A DNA stretch of 64,000 nt from Pseudomonas orientalis (GCF_022807995.1 NZ_CP094351.1:1581001-1645000), one strand, 5' to 3'. Counted from the first letter of the stretch, positions 25,937 to 36,476 are shown. Numbers and translations are program-made. The notes: generated by a model from the sequence alone, not told the origin.

Positions 25937-27124
25937 TCAGCGGATATGTCGTGCGTAGTGCGCCGGATTGAAGCGTGTAACCATCAGCAGCATCACCACC
26001 ACCACAGCCGCCAATGCCCACCAGGCTCCTTCGAAGCTGCCCAACCGGTCGCGGATCATCCCGGCGATCAGTGGCGACAGGCCCGCGATCAGGTAGCCGA
26101 TGCCTTGCACGAACGCGGTCAGGTCTCCGGCGCGGCGCGGGTTGTCGAGGTGGTCGAGGGACAGGATCAGGCTCATTGGAAACAGGCCACCGATACCCAG
26201 ACCGAGCAGGCATGGCCACAGCAGGCTCAGGTGCCCGGGGCTGAGAATCAGGCCGCCGAAGCCGATGATGATCAGCACGAGCAATACCGCAACCACGCCG
26301 CGCTTGTCCCGGCGGCGATTGGCGATGGCGGGCGTTGCCAGGCCGGAGACCACTTCCATGGCGGTGAGCAAACCCAGCAGCAAGCCGGCATGCTGCTCAC
26401 GCAAGCCCTGCTCGACGTAATACGGCGCCAGCCACGCCAGCACGCAGGTGTAGCACGCCGTGCCGAGGCCGAAAAACAGTGCGAGCAACCAGGCCCGGGG
26501 ATTGCCGAAAAAGGATGCCCGCGGGCCGCTGTCGACCTGCGGCAAGGTGGGTGACGCCGAGCGCTGGGCGTACCAGAACAGCAGTGCCAGCGGTGCCAGC
26601 CCTGCCCACATCGCCAGGCCGATGCGCCAGCTGCCGGTGTGCTCTTGCACAAACGGCGCAAACGACGCAGCCAGTGCGGCGCCGCCCATGATTGCAGTGA
26701 CATACAGGCCCATGAACACGGAAACGTTATCGCCCGAGCGCGACTTGATCAGCGTTGGCAGCAACGCCTGGATCAGCGCAATCCCGACGCCTGCCGCCAT
26801 GGCGCTGACAATCAGCTCGAGCGCCGAATCCAGCCACAACCGCGACAGCGTCGCCGCGCCAATCACCAGCAGGGAGATCACGACACTGCGGTACTCGCCA
26901 AAGCGCTTGGCCACGCCCATGCCAAAGAACATCGCCAGGCCCATGCTCATGACGGGCAGCATGGTCAGCAACGCCGCTCTGCTGAAATTGAGCGGCACAT
27001 CGGCGCGGATCGACGACAGCAAGGGCCCCACGGCCGCCATCGACGGGCGCAGGTTAAGGGCGACCAGCACCACACTGATCATCAGCCACGCGGCGGTGGC
27101 GGGTTTTTCCTGAACGTTTTCCAT
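25937..27124 (-). CDS. MFS transporter of the CynX/NimT family
   Basis: 395 residues from the ATG giving MENVQEKPATAAWLM; an earlier ATG 19 codons upstream adds a proline-rich stretch and is less likely. Twelve hydrophobic segments and the text VALNLRPSMAAVGPLLSSIRADVPL define the CynX/NimT (2-nitroimidazole/cyanate) family. E. coli cynX follows cynTS, whereas here the cyn genes are 8 kb away, so a cyanate role is not secure. A composite repeat lies upstream. Confidence 0.83.
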   Translation of the reverse strand: MENVQEKPATAAWLMISVVLVALNLRPSMAAVGPLLSSIRADVPLNFSRAALLTMLPVMSMGLAMFFGMGVAKRFGEYRSVVISLLVIGAATLSRLWLDSALELIVSAMAAGVGIALIQALLPTLIKSRSGDNVSVFMGLYVTAIMGGAALAASFAPFVQEHTGSWRIGLAMWAGLAPLALLFWYAQRSASPTLPQVDSGPRASFFGNPRAWLLALFFGLGTACYTCVLAWLAPYYVEQGLREQHAGLLLGLLTAMEVVSGLATPAIANRRRDKRGVVAVLLVLIIIGFGGLILSPGHLSLLWPCLLGLGIGGLFPMSLILSLDHLDNPRRAGDLTAFVQGIGYLIAGLSPLIAGMIRDRLGSFEGAWWALAAVVVVMLLMVTRFNPAHYARHIR

Positions 27125-27239
27125 GGGCCTGCCTTGGGTGAACAAGGGCGAATCAGGCCATGGGTGGGAGAGGGTGGGCAAATGAGAAAGTCATTGGCGC
27201 TATTGAAAAATTGCAGGCGCCGGATACGGCAAAATTCAA

Positions 27240-27394
27240 ATGTGGGAGGGGACAAGCCTTAAGGCTTTTGTAGGAGCGAGCTTGCTCGCGAAAAACGTCA
27301 ACGATAACGCGTGCCTTCTGAATGGACGCGGTGCCTGTGAGTTTTTCGCGAGCAAGCTCGCTCCTACAGACTGGCATCAGGGCTTGCTCCCGAT
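27240..27394. repeat. Composite REPIN: 100-bp element in degenerate REP arms
   Basis: The core, 27269-27368, is one of six 100-bp copies (TGTAGGAGCGAGCTTGCTCG at one end, its near reverse complement at the other), in the forward orientation. It is flanked on the left by ATGTGGGAGGGG from the second REP family and on the right by GACTGGCATCAGGGCTTGC. The right outer arm lacks the closing CTCCCACAT. Confidence 0.88.
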
Positions 27395-27397
27395 GTA

Positions 27398-28012
27398 TCA
27401 GTAGCCCACGGTAAAGCGCTGACGCGAGTGCTTCGGCGTTTCCACTTCGTCGATCATGGCGATGGCGAAGTCGGCAAAACTGATCGAGCTGTTACCGTCA
27501 TTGCTCACCAGCAAATGATCCTGGCCCAGGCGGAATTGACCGGTGCGCTCGGTGCCATCGAACAGGGCCGACGGCGACAGAAAGGTCCAATCCAGTTCCT
27601 GCTCTTGACGCAGCACGTCGAGAAACGCCGCTCCTGCGCTGGCTTCAGTTTTGTATTCTGCCGGGAAGTCCGGGCTGTCGATCACGCGGCTGCCGTCCGG
27701 CAACAGCAACGAACCGGCGCCACCCACCACCAACAGGCGTTTTACTCCGGCCTTCTTGACCGGGCCGATCACGGCGCTGGCGGGCAAGGTGGCAAAGTGC
27801 GCGGCACTGATTACCACATCGCTGCCGCTGATGGCCTGTTGCAGGGCCTCGGCATCCAGCGCATCCAGTTGTTTGACCGTGACGTCCGAGCGTACGGCCA
27901 GTTTTTCGGTATTGCGCGCGATGGCGGTGACGGTATGCCCGCGGCGCAGCGCTTCTTCCAGCAGTTGGCTACCGGCACGGCCGGTGGCACCAATGATTGC
28001 GATCTTGCTCAT
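27398..28012 (-). CDS. NAD(P)-binding oxidoreductase, NmrA/YwnB-like
   Basis: 204 residues, a short atypical SDR. The Rossmann motif is IIGATGRAGSQLLEEALRRGH at residues 5-25, and the middle block VKRLLVVGGAGSLLL is typical of the NAD(P)H-binding YwnB group. No catalytic YxxxK is seen, so it may be a redox sensor or a reductase of unknown substrate. It follows the MBL gene by 35 bp on the same strand and may be co-transcribed. Confidence 0.85.
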   Translation of the reverse strand: MSKIAIIGATGRAGSQLLEEALRRGHTVTAIARNTEKLAVRSDVTVKQLDALDAEALQQAISGSDVVISAAHFATLPASAVIGPVKKAGVKRLLVVGGAGSLLLPDGSRVIDSPDFPAEYKTEASAGAAFLDVLRQEQELDWTFLSPSALFDGTERTGQFRLGQDHLLVSNDGNSSISFADFAIAMIDEVETPKHSRQRFTVGY

Positions 28013-28047
28013 GACGTTCTCCAGTAAAGGTCAGGGTTTAAAACCAG

Positions 28048-28914
28048 TCACCACTTCATTTCGCCCTTGGCGACTTTGGCGCTCAACTCCAGCGAGCTCT
28101 CGTCGGCGAGGTTCGGGTAACGCTTTTTCATGGCCGCGATCAGGGCAGCGGAATCCTTGGCCTTGGCGGTTTCGATGTCGAAGGCCTTGATGTAGTCGGC
28201 GGTAAACGCGACCGAAGCAGGCGATGGAGTGCCCAGGTAGTGGCCCGGGATCACGGTGGTCGGCTTCAGGTCTTCAATACGTTGCAGGGTGGCAAGCCAA
28301 TCCTTGTGGGACTGTGCGGTCTGGGTATCGGCCATCCACACGTGGATGTTTTGCGCGACCACTACGCCACCGACCACGGCCTTGATCGATGGAATCCATA
28401 CAAAACTGCGATCCGGCTGCGGGCCGTCCAGGCCGATGACTTCCAGTTGCTGTCCTTCCAACGTCAGGCTGTGGCCCTCAAGCACTTGCGGCACGAGGGT
28501 TCTTGCCGGTTTGTCGGCGCCCATTTTCGGGCCCCAGAACGCCAGTTTGCCGGCGACGGTGGCGTTGATATGGTCGACCACCGGCTGTGGCGCCAGCACT
28601 TTCGCGTCGGGGAAGGCGGCGGTCAGGGTGTCGAGGCCGAAGTAGTAGTCCGGGTCGCCGTGGCTGATGTAGATGGTGGTCAGGTGCTTGCCGCTGGCGC
28701 GGATTTTCTGCACCAGTTGCTCGGCCTGGCCCTTGCCGAATTGCGCGTCCACCAGGATCGCATCCCTGGCGCCGCTGACCAGCACCGAGCTGACCGGGAA
28801 GATCGCGGCCTCGCCTGGGTTGTATACGTCAAGTTTCAAATCTGCCGCCATGGCATGAGCGGTAAAGGCCAGGGCGGCAGTCGCCAGGGTCAAGCGTTTG
28901 AAGGTCGAGAACAT
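28048..28914 (-). CDS. Exported MBL-fold protein with altered metal site
   Basis: 288 residues with a signal peptide ending near residue 23 (FTAHAMA then ADLKLDVYNPG). The fold is metallo-beta-lactamase-like (AILVDAQFGKGQ, and GGVVVAQNIHVWMAD and VIPGHYLG), but the usual HxHxDH is replaced by SHGDPDYYFG, leaving His and Asp out of register. The His in IPGHY is kept. This altered motif recurs in a subgroup of secreted MBL proteins, so it may bind one metal or none. It is divergent from a LysR gene 104 bp away, a probable regulator. Confidence 0.82.
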   Translation of the reverse strand: MFSTFKRLTLATAALAFTAHAMAADLKLDVYNPGEAAIFPVSSVLVSGARDAILVDAQFGKGQAEQLVQKIRASGKHLTTIYISHGDPDYYFGLDTLTAAFPDAKVLAPQPVVDHINATVAGKLAFWGPKMGADKPARTLVPQVLEGHSLTLEGQQLEVIGLDGPQPDRSFVWIPSIKAVVGGVVVAQNIHVWMADTQTAQSHKDWLATLQRIEDLKPTTVIPGHYLGTPSPASVAFTADYIKAFDIETAKAKDSAALIAAMKKRYPNLADESSLELSAKVAKGEMKW

Positions 28915-29018
28915 CGGGCAGCTCCTGCCATCGCTAAGGGTGGACAGAGCTTAGTTGCATAAAACGCTACAAAAAATGCGATGCTGGAACATAGTTTGTT
29001 TCTGAAAGTGGGCAAATC

Positions 29019-29924
29019 ATGGATCGTCTTCAAGCAATGCGCGTGTTTGTCACCGTGGTGGACCTGGGCAGCCAATCCGCCGCCGCCGATCATCTGGACC
29101 TGTCGCGCCCGGTTGTCTCGCGTTACCTGGCCGAGCTGGAGGATTGGGTCGGCGCACGCCTGCTGCACCGCACCACGCGCAAGCTCAGCCTCACTGCCGC
29201 CGGCGGTGAAGTCCTGCCGCGTTGCCGGCAGTTGCTGGAACTGTGCGGTGATATGCAGGCCGCCGTCAGCGAGCCCGATGAAACCCCGCGTGGCCTGTTG
29301 CGCCTGAGTGTCAGCACTTCGTTCGGCCAGGCGCAGTTGGGCGCCGCCATTGCCGAGTACGTCAAACGCTACCCGCTGGTGACAGTCGACCTGCAGATGC
29401 TCGACCGCACGGTGAACCTGGTGGATGAGCGCATCGACCTGGCGATTCGCACCAGCAATGACCTGGATCCGAACCTGATCGCCCGACGCCTGACCGTGTG
29501 CCGCTCGGTGGTGTGCGCCTCGCCGGCTTATCTGCTGGAGCACCCGGCACCGCAGAAAGTCGAAGACCTGGCGCGGCACAACTGCCTGACCCATTCCTAC
29601 TTCGGCAAGAGCCTGTGGCATTTTGAAGAACACGGCGAGCATGTGTCGGTGCCGGTCCACGGCAATATCACCGCCAATGAGGCCAGTACGCTATTGCGGA
29701 TAACGCTGGCCGGGGCAGGGGTGGCGATGTTGCCCAGTTACCAGGCCGGTGACCTGATCCGCAGCGGCGAACTGGTGCGCCTGCTGCCTGAGGCCGAGCC
29801 ACGGCAGATGAATATCTACGCGGTATACGCCTCGCGCAAGCACATGCCCTCGGCGTTGCGCAGCCTGCTGGATTTCCTGGTGGTGCGGTTTCCCGAGCAG
29901 CCTGTTTGGGATGCGGATCTCTGA
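29019..29924 (+). CDS. LysR-family regulator, CrgA-like group
   Basis: 301 residues. The helix-turn-helix is at about 1-60 (MDRLQAMRVFVTVVDLGSQSAAADHLDLSRPVVSRYLAELE), followed by RTTRKLSLTAAGGEVLPRCRQLL, which is the CrgA/YafC-like pattern. It stands divergent from the exported MBL gene and the NmrA-like gene and is the likely regulator of both. The effector is unknown. Confidence 0.9.
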   Translation: MDRLQAMRVFVTVVDLGSQSAAADHLDLSRPVVSRYLAELEDWVGARLLHRTTRKLSLTAAGGEVLPRCRQLLELCGDMQAAVSEPDETPRGLLRLSVSTSFGQAQLGAAIAEYVKRYPLVTVDLQMLDRTVNLVDERIDLAIRTSNDLDPNLIARRLTVCRSVVCASPAYLLEHPAPQKVEDLARHNCLTHSYFGKSLWHFEEHGEHVSVPVHGNITANEASTLLRITLAGAGVAMLPSYQAGDLIRSGELVRLLPEAEPRQMNIYAVYASRKHMPSALRSLLDFLVVRFPEQPVWDADL

Positions 29925-30023
29925 GCGATATAAGCGCGTTGAATGGCCTGTAATCATGGCAACTTGCCCTAACTGACCTATGCTTTAAACAGCACCCTGT
30001 AGATGCGTTCAGAGGTCTGTGCC

Positions 30024-30203
30024 ATGAGCATCAAAACCAGAAAATACCTGACGATTTTCAGCTTGTGCGCCTTGGCTACTGCGCTGTATGGCACAGCCGC
30101 CTATCGCGTCGAGCAGACGCGAATGCAGCCGGCGGCGTTCGCCATCAGTTGCCACCAAAACCATTGCGTCCCGCACACCGGCAGTTTCAGCGCCCTGCGT
30201 TGA
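30024..30203 (+). CDS. Small membrane-anchored protein, unknown function
   Basis: 59 residues from ATG 30024 (MSIKTRKYLTIFSLCALATA), with AGAGG eight bases before. A basic N-terminus and one hydrophobic segment at about 8-25 suggest a membrane anchor or uncleaved signal, with a short tail holding two Cys (SCHQNHC) that faces the periplasm. The CxxxxC pattern could bind metal or form a disulfide. No family is recognised. A composite repeat starts 22 bp downstream. Confidence 0.5.
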   Translation: MSIKTRKYLTIFSLCALATALYGTAAYRVEQTRMQPAAFAISCHQNHCVPHTGSFSALR

Positions 30204-30225
30204 TTCTCAAAGCGCCGCAAATCAC

Positions 30226-30381
30226 TATGGGAGTGGGCGTGCCCCAATGCCAGTCTGTAGGAGCGAGCTTGCTCGCGAAAAACGTCAACGATAACGCGTG
30301 CTTCCTGAATGAACGCGGTGCCTGTGAGTTTTTCGCGAGCAAGCTCGCTCCTACAGTATCAGGGCTTGCCCCCTCCCACAT
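30226..30381. repeat. Composite REPIN: 100-bp element in REP-2 arms
   Basis: The core, 30256-30355, is a forward copy of the 100-bp family. The left arm is the degenerate ATGGGAGTGGGCGTGCCCC of the second family, followed by AATGCCAGTC; the right arm is the intact GGGCTTGCCCCCTCCCACAT. The element ends at the stop codon of the AraC regulator. Confidence 0.9.
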
Positions 30382-31248
30382 TCAGTTCTGCTTCAGCTGC
30401 TCGCGAAACGCCTTTGGCGAAAATCCCACCCGGCGGCGAAACAGCCGCGAGAAGTTGGTCGGGTCTGAAAACCCCAGCACTTCGGACATTTCATTGATGG
30501 TCATGCTGGTGTAGGTCAGCAAACGCTTGGCCTCCAGCAACTGGCGGTCGTGCATGATCTGCAGGGCCGGCTGCCCGCCCAACTCCCGACACGTCCCATT
30601 CAGATGTGAGACCGAGATGCCCAGTTTGTGGGCCAGGTCTTCAATCTTGGGGTGCTCGCGGTAATGCTGTTCGACCAGTTGGGTAAACCGCCGGAAATAC
30701 TCCCGGTTGCGGGGTGTCCTGGGGTGGCGGCGCTGGATCGCCTGGCGGCTGACCCATACCAGCAGCACGCTGACCAGGGCGTGCATCATCATGTCCCGTG
30801 CCGGTTGTTCATCGGCGTATTCGTCCTGCAATCGGGCGAACAGGTTGTTGAGGTAGTCGCTGTCCTTGCCCGCCGGGTAGTTGCCGAGGGAGTGCAGGCC
30901 GTCGACGGTGCTGCCCAATTGCGCTTGTAAATGGCCGACCAGGGGCGCGGAGAGGGTTACCACATAACCTTCGACATCTTCGGAAAAGCGAAAACCGTGC
31001 ACACACAGTGGCGGCAGCACTTGCAGGCTCGCTTCGTTGAGCGTGGTGCGCTGGCCTTCGATTTCCAGGTGTGCCTGGCCTTTATGCACATAAAGCAACT
31101 GGCACAGGTCCGCGTGCCGGTGGGGCTGGATCTCCCACTGGTATTCCCGGCTGCGCCGGGAAATGGTTTCGCAGTGCAACAAATCGGGAGTCGGCCACTG
31201 TTGGCTTTCCCCGTAAAGCTTGAAGACCGGAATCGCGGTGTTGGTCAT
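30382..31248 (-). CDS. pobR: AraC-family regulator of 4-hydroxybenzoate catabolism (PobR/PobC-like)
   Basis: 288 residues. The N-terminal cupin-like sensor holds HRHADLCQLLYVHKGQAHLEI (about 43-63), and the C-terminal double helix-turn-helix covers about 195-285, with LSHLNGTCRELGG and SEVLGFSDPTNFSRLFRRRVGFSPKAFR. It is divergent from pobA, the arrangement of Pseudomonas pob loci controlled by AraC-type PobR/PobC. It would activate pobA in response to 4-hydroxybenzoate. Confidence 0.86.
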   Translation of the reverse strand: MTNTAIPVFKLYGESQQWPTPDLLHCETISRRSREYQWEIQPHRHADLCQLLYVHKGQAHLEIEGQRTTLNEASLQVLPPLCVHGFRFSEDVEGYVVTLSAPLVGHLQAQLGSTVDGLHSLGNYPAGKDSDYLNNLFARLQDEYADEQPARDMMMHALVSVLLVWVSRQAIQRRHPRTPRNREYFRRFTQLVEQHYREHPKIEDLAHKLGISVSHLNGTCRELGGQPALQIMHDRQLLEAKRLLTYTSMTINEMSEVLGFSDPTNFSRLFRRRVGFSPKAFREQLKQN

Positions 31249-31407
31249 GTTTTCAATCCGATACTCAGGATAGTGGTTCGGTAATCGCCCCGATTGGCAA
31301 AAAGTGCAGGCTTTGAAGCAGTTTTCACCTTCTTATGCTGCTCGCTCACGTGAAAAATGTCAGCCACACGTCCAATGACAACTCTTTCACTCGTTCGGTT
31401 CGGGTGA

Positions 31408-32622
<1,215 letters not shown>

Positions 32623-32688
32623 CCTGCTATCGTATTCAGCATTTGCGCAGGCTGCCGTTGCCTGCGGGCCCTGCTCGAAGGTTCTGCC

Positions 32689-34191
32689 GTGACCCCTCTC
32701 AATCAGCCCACTCCCACCGTTCCTGCCGTGCGCAGCATTCTCGCTGCGCTGATGCTGGCGATCTTTCTTGGCGCCCTGGACCAGACCATTGTCGCCGTGT
32801 CGATGCCGGCCATTTCCGCGCAGTTCCATGACGTCAACCTGCTGGCCTGGGTGATCTCCGGCTACATGGTGGCGATGACGGTGGCAGTGCCGATCTACGG
32901 CAAGCTCGGTGACCTGTATGGGCGGCGGCCGATGATGCTGATCGGCATGGGCGTGTTCACCGTCGCCTCGCTGTTCTGCGGCCTGGCGCACAGCATGGAG
33001 CAACTGGTGCTGGCGCGGATTATCCAGGGCATCGGTGCCGGCGGCATGATTTCGGTGAGCCAGGCGATCATCGGCGACATCATCGCGCCCCGTGAGCGCG
33101 GGCGTTACCAGGGCTACTTCAGCAGCATGTACGCGGTGGCCAGCGTTGCCGGGCCGGTGCTGGGCGGTTATATGACCGAGTACCTGTCCTGGCGCTGGGT
33201 GTTTTTGATCAACCTGCCGTTGGGCGCGGTCGCCTGGTATGTGGCCCATCGCACCCTGGTGGGGTTGCCGGTGCCGCAGCGCAAGCCGGTCATCGATTAT
33301 CTGGGCACCGTGCTGATGATCATCGGCCTGACCGCCTTGTTGCTCGGCATCACCCAAATCGGCCAGGGCCATGCATGGCGTGACGACCAGGTGCTCGGGC
33401 TGCTGGCCTGTGCGCTGTTGGCGTTGAGCCTGTTCGTCTGGCATGAACGCCGCGCGCGCGAGCCGCTGTTGCCTATGCACCTGTTCGTCAATCGCAGTGC
33501 GGTGTTGTGCTGGTGTACGATTTTCATCACCAGCTTCCAGGCGATTTCCCTGACGGTGCTGATGCCTTTGCGTTACCAGACCGTGACCGGTGCCGGCGCC
33601 GACAGCGCGGCCCTGCACCTGCTGCCCCTGGCGATGGGCTTGCCGATGGGCGCTTATTTCGCCGGGCGCATGACGTCAGTGACCGGCCGTTATAAACCGA
33701 TGATCCTCAGTGGCGCCGTGTTGAGTCCCCTGGCGATTCTCGGCATGGCCTTCAGCGCGCCCCAGGCCGTCGGGCTGACCTCGCTGTTCATGCTGCTGTG
33801 CGGGATCGCCGCGGGCATGCAGTTCCCGACCTCGTTGGTGGGCACACAGAACTCGGTGGAGCAGCGCGATATTGGGGTGGCGACAAGCACCACCAACCTG
33901 TTCCGTTCCCTGGGCGGGGCGGTCGGGGTGGCGTGTATGTCGGCGTTGCTGTTGGCGTTGTTACAGGATGCAAGTTTTGTCCACTTGGCCAGTGGTGCGC
34001 TGGTGAGCGAGGGTCGTTCCGGTAACGTGCTGCTTGATGGGCTCAATGCCGCGCCGGGGGGCGCACGGGATGCGTTGCGGGGGGAGTTGGCGGTGACGTT
34101 TCGGCATTTGCTGATGGTCAGTGCGGGGGTGTCGGTGTTGGGGTTGGCGGCGGCCATTGCGATGCCTGATCGGGTGTTGCGGGGGCGTTAG
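32689..34191 (+). CDS. MFS multidrug efflux transporter, DHA2 (EmrB/QacA-like)
   Basis: 500 residues and about 14 membrane segments. The start ALMLAIFLGALDQTIVAVSMPAI is diagnostic of the DHA2 group, and the 2/3 loop reads YGKLGDLYGRRPMML, with the motif C-like GPVLGGYMTEYLSWRWVFLINLP. It exports drugs or toxic metabolites with proton exchange. It follows pobA by 66 bp on the same strand; a role in aromatic-acid export is possible but not shown. The last 200 bp are unusually G-rich. Confidence 0.9.
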   Translation: MTPLNQPTPTVPAVRSILAALMLAIFLGALDQTIVAVSMPAISAQFHDVNLLAWVISGYMVAMTVAVPIYGKLGDLYGRRPMMLIGMGVFTVASLFCGLAHSMEQLVLARIIQGIGAGGMISVSQAIIGDIIAPRERGRYQGYFSSMYAVASVAGPVLGGYMTEYLSWRWVFLINLPLGAVAWYVAHRTLVGLPVPQRKPVIDYLGTVLMIIGLTALLLGITQIGQGHAWRDDQVLGLLACALLALSLFVWHERRAREPLLPMHLFVNRSAVLCWCTIFITSFQAISLTVLMPLRYQTVTGAGADSAALHLLPLAMGLPMGAYFAGRMTSVTGRYKPMILSGAVLSPLAILGMAFSAPQAVGLTSLFMLLCGIAAGMQFPTSLVGTQNSVEQRDIGVATSTTNLFRSLGGAVGVACMSALLLALLQDASFVHLASGALVSEGRSGNVLLDGLNAAPGGARDALRGELAVTFRHLLMVSAGVSVLGLAAAIAMPDRVLRGR

Positions 34192-34240
34192 CGCGACGGC
34201 TTTAAAGCCGACCGGTATCTTTTGCCGATCCTGGTCCAAA

Positions 34241-34326
34241 GGTGGGAGGGGGCCCCCGATGAGGGAGGGTCAGTGAGTGCATCAGGGACTGGCACACCGC
34301 AATCGGGGGCAAGCCCCCTCCCACAC
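34241..34326. repeat. REPIN of the 91-bp family, shortened
   Basis: GTGGGAGGGGG on the left and the intact ATCGGGGGCAAGCCCCCTCC on the right. The left arm has lost the CTTGC that should follow the G run, so the element is about 5 bp short of the family length. Confidence 0.8.
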
Positions 34327-34373
34327 AAAGCCGACAGCGTACATATCCGTTAGATAGGTACTCGCCAGACGAA

Positions 34374-35213
34374 TCAGGGGCTGTAATACCCCACAGCCAC
34401 CATCCAATGCCCCGCCTTGCGCACATAAGCATGCTTATTCTCAACCTTCCCGGTCACCGGGTTTTTCCAGCGGTATTTGTATTCGCCCTGATCCTGCTCG
34501 TCCATCAACGCGAGGATCGGTTCCCCGACAGGCCTGCCATCCGGGTCCTTGACCTTGGCGAAATCCGTGTTGATCAAACGCAGATCGGTGCCATGCGCCA
34601 CATAGCGCCGCGTCTCCAGATCAACCACGAACACATAGAGATCATCCTGCAGGAAACCACCGTCCAATGAGTTGATCGCCTTGAGCGTTCCCGCTTCATC
34701 CTTCACCAACGCGTTCACCGCCTTGTTGCGCAGCGCCCGCGCCTGTTCCGGTGTGGCACGTGGCAGGTAGTAACCGACCGCCAGGATGCGCTCGCCCACG
34801 CGCTGGTAAAACACATGCTTGTGTTCGACCTTGCCGTCATTCCAGTTCTGCCAGCGATAGTCGGCCTGTTGAATACCCTGGCCTTCGGGCGCGTTGATGG
34901 CGTGTTTGAACGAGGCTTGCAGATCCGGACCGAGTACGGTGGACACGTCGCGACCGATCAAGGCCGAGGAGGGGCCGCCACTGGCCAGCAGTACGCCTTT
35001 GGTGTCGACCACGAAGACGTAGCGGTCCTGGTCGATGAATTCGCCCTGGCGACTGAAAGCGGCGAATGCCTTGTCGCCATTGTTCTGGTAGTAAACCAGG
35101 GCCTTTTCCAGCAACGCCTTGGCCGCTTGAGCGTCTGCGTCATTGGCCGTGTCGGCGTGCACCTGGCTGCCGCACAACAGCAGCAGCCAGGCGAGTCGTA
35201 GCAGTGTGTTCAT
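34374..35213 (-). CDS. Exported protein of two tandem Cache domains
   Basis: 279 residues with a signal peptide to about residue 20 (CGSQVHA). Two homologous sCache_2-like domains follow, at about 25-150 and 160-279. Both repeat the pattern YVFVVD...GxDL/LIGRD, then YRWxN...GKVExKHxYxRxG and AVGYY. No membrane anchor or output domain (MCP, kinase, GGDEF) is present, so it is a free periplasmic ligand binder. It lies 56 bp downstream of cynS on the same strand. Ligand and partner are unknown; a co-receptor for a chemoreceptor or kinase is one possibility. Confidence 0.85.
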   Translation of the reverse strand: MNTLLRLAWLLLLCGSQVHADTANDADAQAAKALLEKALVYYQNNGDKAFAAFSRQGEFIDQDRYVFVVDTKGVLLASGGPSSALIGRDVSTVLGPDLQASFKHAINAPEGQGIQQADYRWQNWNDGKVEHKHVFYQRVGERILAVGYYLPRATPEQARALRNKAVNALVKDEAGTLKAINSLDGGFLQDDLYVFVVDLETRRYVAHGTDLRLINTDFAKVKDPDGRPVGEPILALMDEQDQGEYKYRWKNPVTGKVENKHAYVRKAGHWMVAVGYYSP

Positions 35214-35269
35214 CTACCCGTCCCTCGGTCTTGTTGGAATGACAAGAGCGTAGACGGTTCGGCGAACGA

Positions 35270-35740
35270 TCAGAAGGGTTTGGTCGGCAGATATTTGCCG
35301 TCCAGGGTGATCACCGCGCGCGAACCCCCCTCCGGGTCTTCGACTTTCTTGATGTCCAGCTTGAAATTGATCGCGCTGATGATGCCGTCGCCAAACTGCT
35401 CATGCACCAGGGCCTTGAGGGTGGAGCCGTAGACCTGCAGCATTTCGTAGAACCGGTACATCGTCGGATCGGTCGGCACGCCGCCGGGGAAGCTGCCGCG
35501 CAGGGGCACGCTTTGCAGCAGGCGGCTGGCGTCCTCGTCCAGGCCGAGTTTGGCGCACACCACGTCGGCGGCGTCCTTGGGCAGCGGATGCTGGCCGAGC
35601 AGGGCGGCGGTGACGAAGGCCAGGCTCAGGCCGGTGCCGTCGGCGAGGTCCTGCCAGGACAGGTCCTTGCGCGCCTTGAGGTCGATAACGGTATCGGCCA
35701 GGGCCAGGCGAGGGGTTTGGGCAAAGTTCGATTGCAGCAT
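35270..35740 (-). CDS. cynS: Cyanate hydratase (cyanase)
   Basis: 156 residues from the ATG giving [10 protein letters not shown], the same length as E. coli CynS. The catalytic residues Arg96, Glu99 and Ser122 fall at the E. coli positions (MYRFYE and GIISAINFK). It decomposes cyanate with bicarbonate to ammonia and CO2 as a decamer in the cytoplasm. The frame is open further upstream but that would extend into cynT. It follows cynT by 28 bp. Confidence 0.96.
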   Translation of the reverse strand: MLQSNFAQTPRLALADTVIDLKARKDLSWQDLADGTGLSLAFVTAALLGQHPLPKDAADVVCAKLGLDEDASRLLQSVPLRGSFPGGVPTDPTMYRFYEMLQVYGSTLKALVHEQFGDGIISAINFKLDIKKVEDPEGGSRAVITLDGKYLPTKPF

Positions 35741-35768
35741 GATGAAGTCCTCTTGGGTTGAATAGGGT

Positions 35769-36410
35769 TCAGGCGGCATGAGCGCGGGTGGTCGGGTGCT
35801 CGAGCAGGGACACGAAGCGTGCGCTGGGCCCGTCCAGTGCGTCGATGCCACCGGTTTCGATGTCGTATACCCAGCCGTGCAGGTTCAGCCGGCCTTGTTG
35901 CAGCGCCAGGGCGACGGATGGGTGAGTCTTGAGATTAGCCAACTGGGCGACTACGTTTTCACGCACCAGGGCATCCAGGCGCGCCGCGTCCGAGGCATGC
36001 TGGCGGGCGGCGTTGATGACCTTGGCCGACTCGGCATGGCGCAACCAGTTGGCTACTGCCGGCAGGTGGTCCAAGCAGGTGCAGGTGGAGATGGCGGTCA
36101 TTGCGCCGCAGTCGGAGTGGCCGCAGATCACGATGTCGCTCACGCCGAGTACCGCCACCGCATATTCGACCGTGGCCGATACGCCGCCCGGTTCCGGCCC
36201 GTAGGAGGGCACGATATTGCCGGCATTGCGGATCACGAACAGGTCGCCGGGTTCCTGCTGGGTCAGCAACTCCGGGACGACACGGCTATCGGAGCACGAC
36301 ACGAACAGCGTGCCGGGGTTTTGCGTAGTGGCCAGGTGTTTGAACAGGTCGCTGCGCTGGGCAAAGGCGTCGCGCTGGAATTTGCGAAAGCCGTCGATGA
36401 GGTGCTGCAT
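35769..36410 (-). CDS. cynT: Beta-class carbonic anhydrase CynT
   Basis: 213 residues from ATG at 36408-36410 ([14 protein letters not shown]). Zinc ligands Cys39, Asp41 with Arg43 (CSDSR), His98 and Cys101 (GHSDCGAM) match E. coli CynT positions. It regenerates bicarbonate from the CO2 made by cyanase, so cyanate breakdown does not drain cellular bicarbonate. The order cynT-cynS with divergent cynR equals that of E. coli. Confidence 0.95.
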   Translation of the reverse strand: MQHLIDGFRKFQRDAFAQRSDLFKHLATTQNPGTLFVSCSDSRVVPELLTQQEPGDLFVIRNAGNIVPSYGPEPGGVSATVEYAVAVLGVSDIVICGHSDCGAMTAISTCTCLDHLPAVANWLRHAESAKVINAARQHASDAARLDALVRENVVAQLANLKTHPSVALALQQGRLNLHGWVYDIETGGIDALDGPSARFVSLLEHPTTRAHAA

Positions 36411-36476
36411 GAGGTTTGTCCTTGCGTGGCTGATGGGGCAAGGATGGAAGTTTTCGACTATAGCGTCCAAGACCGG

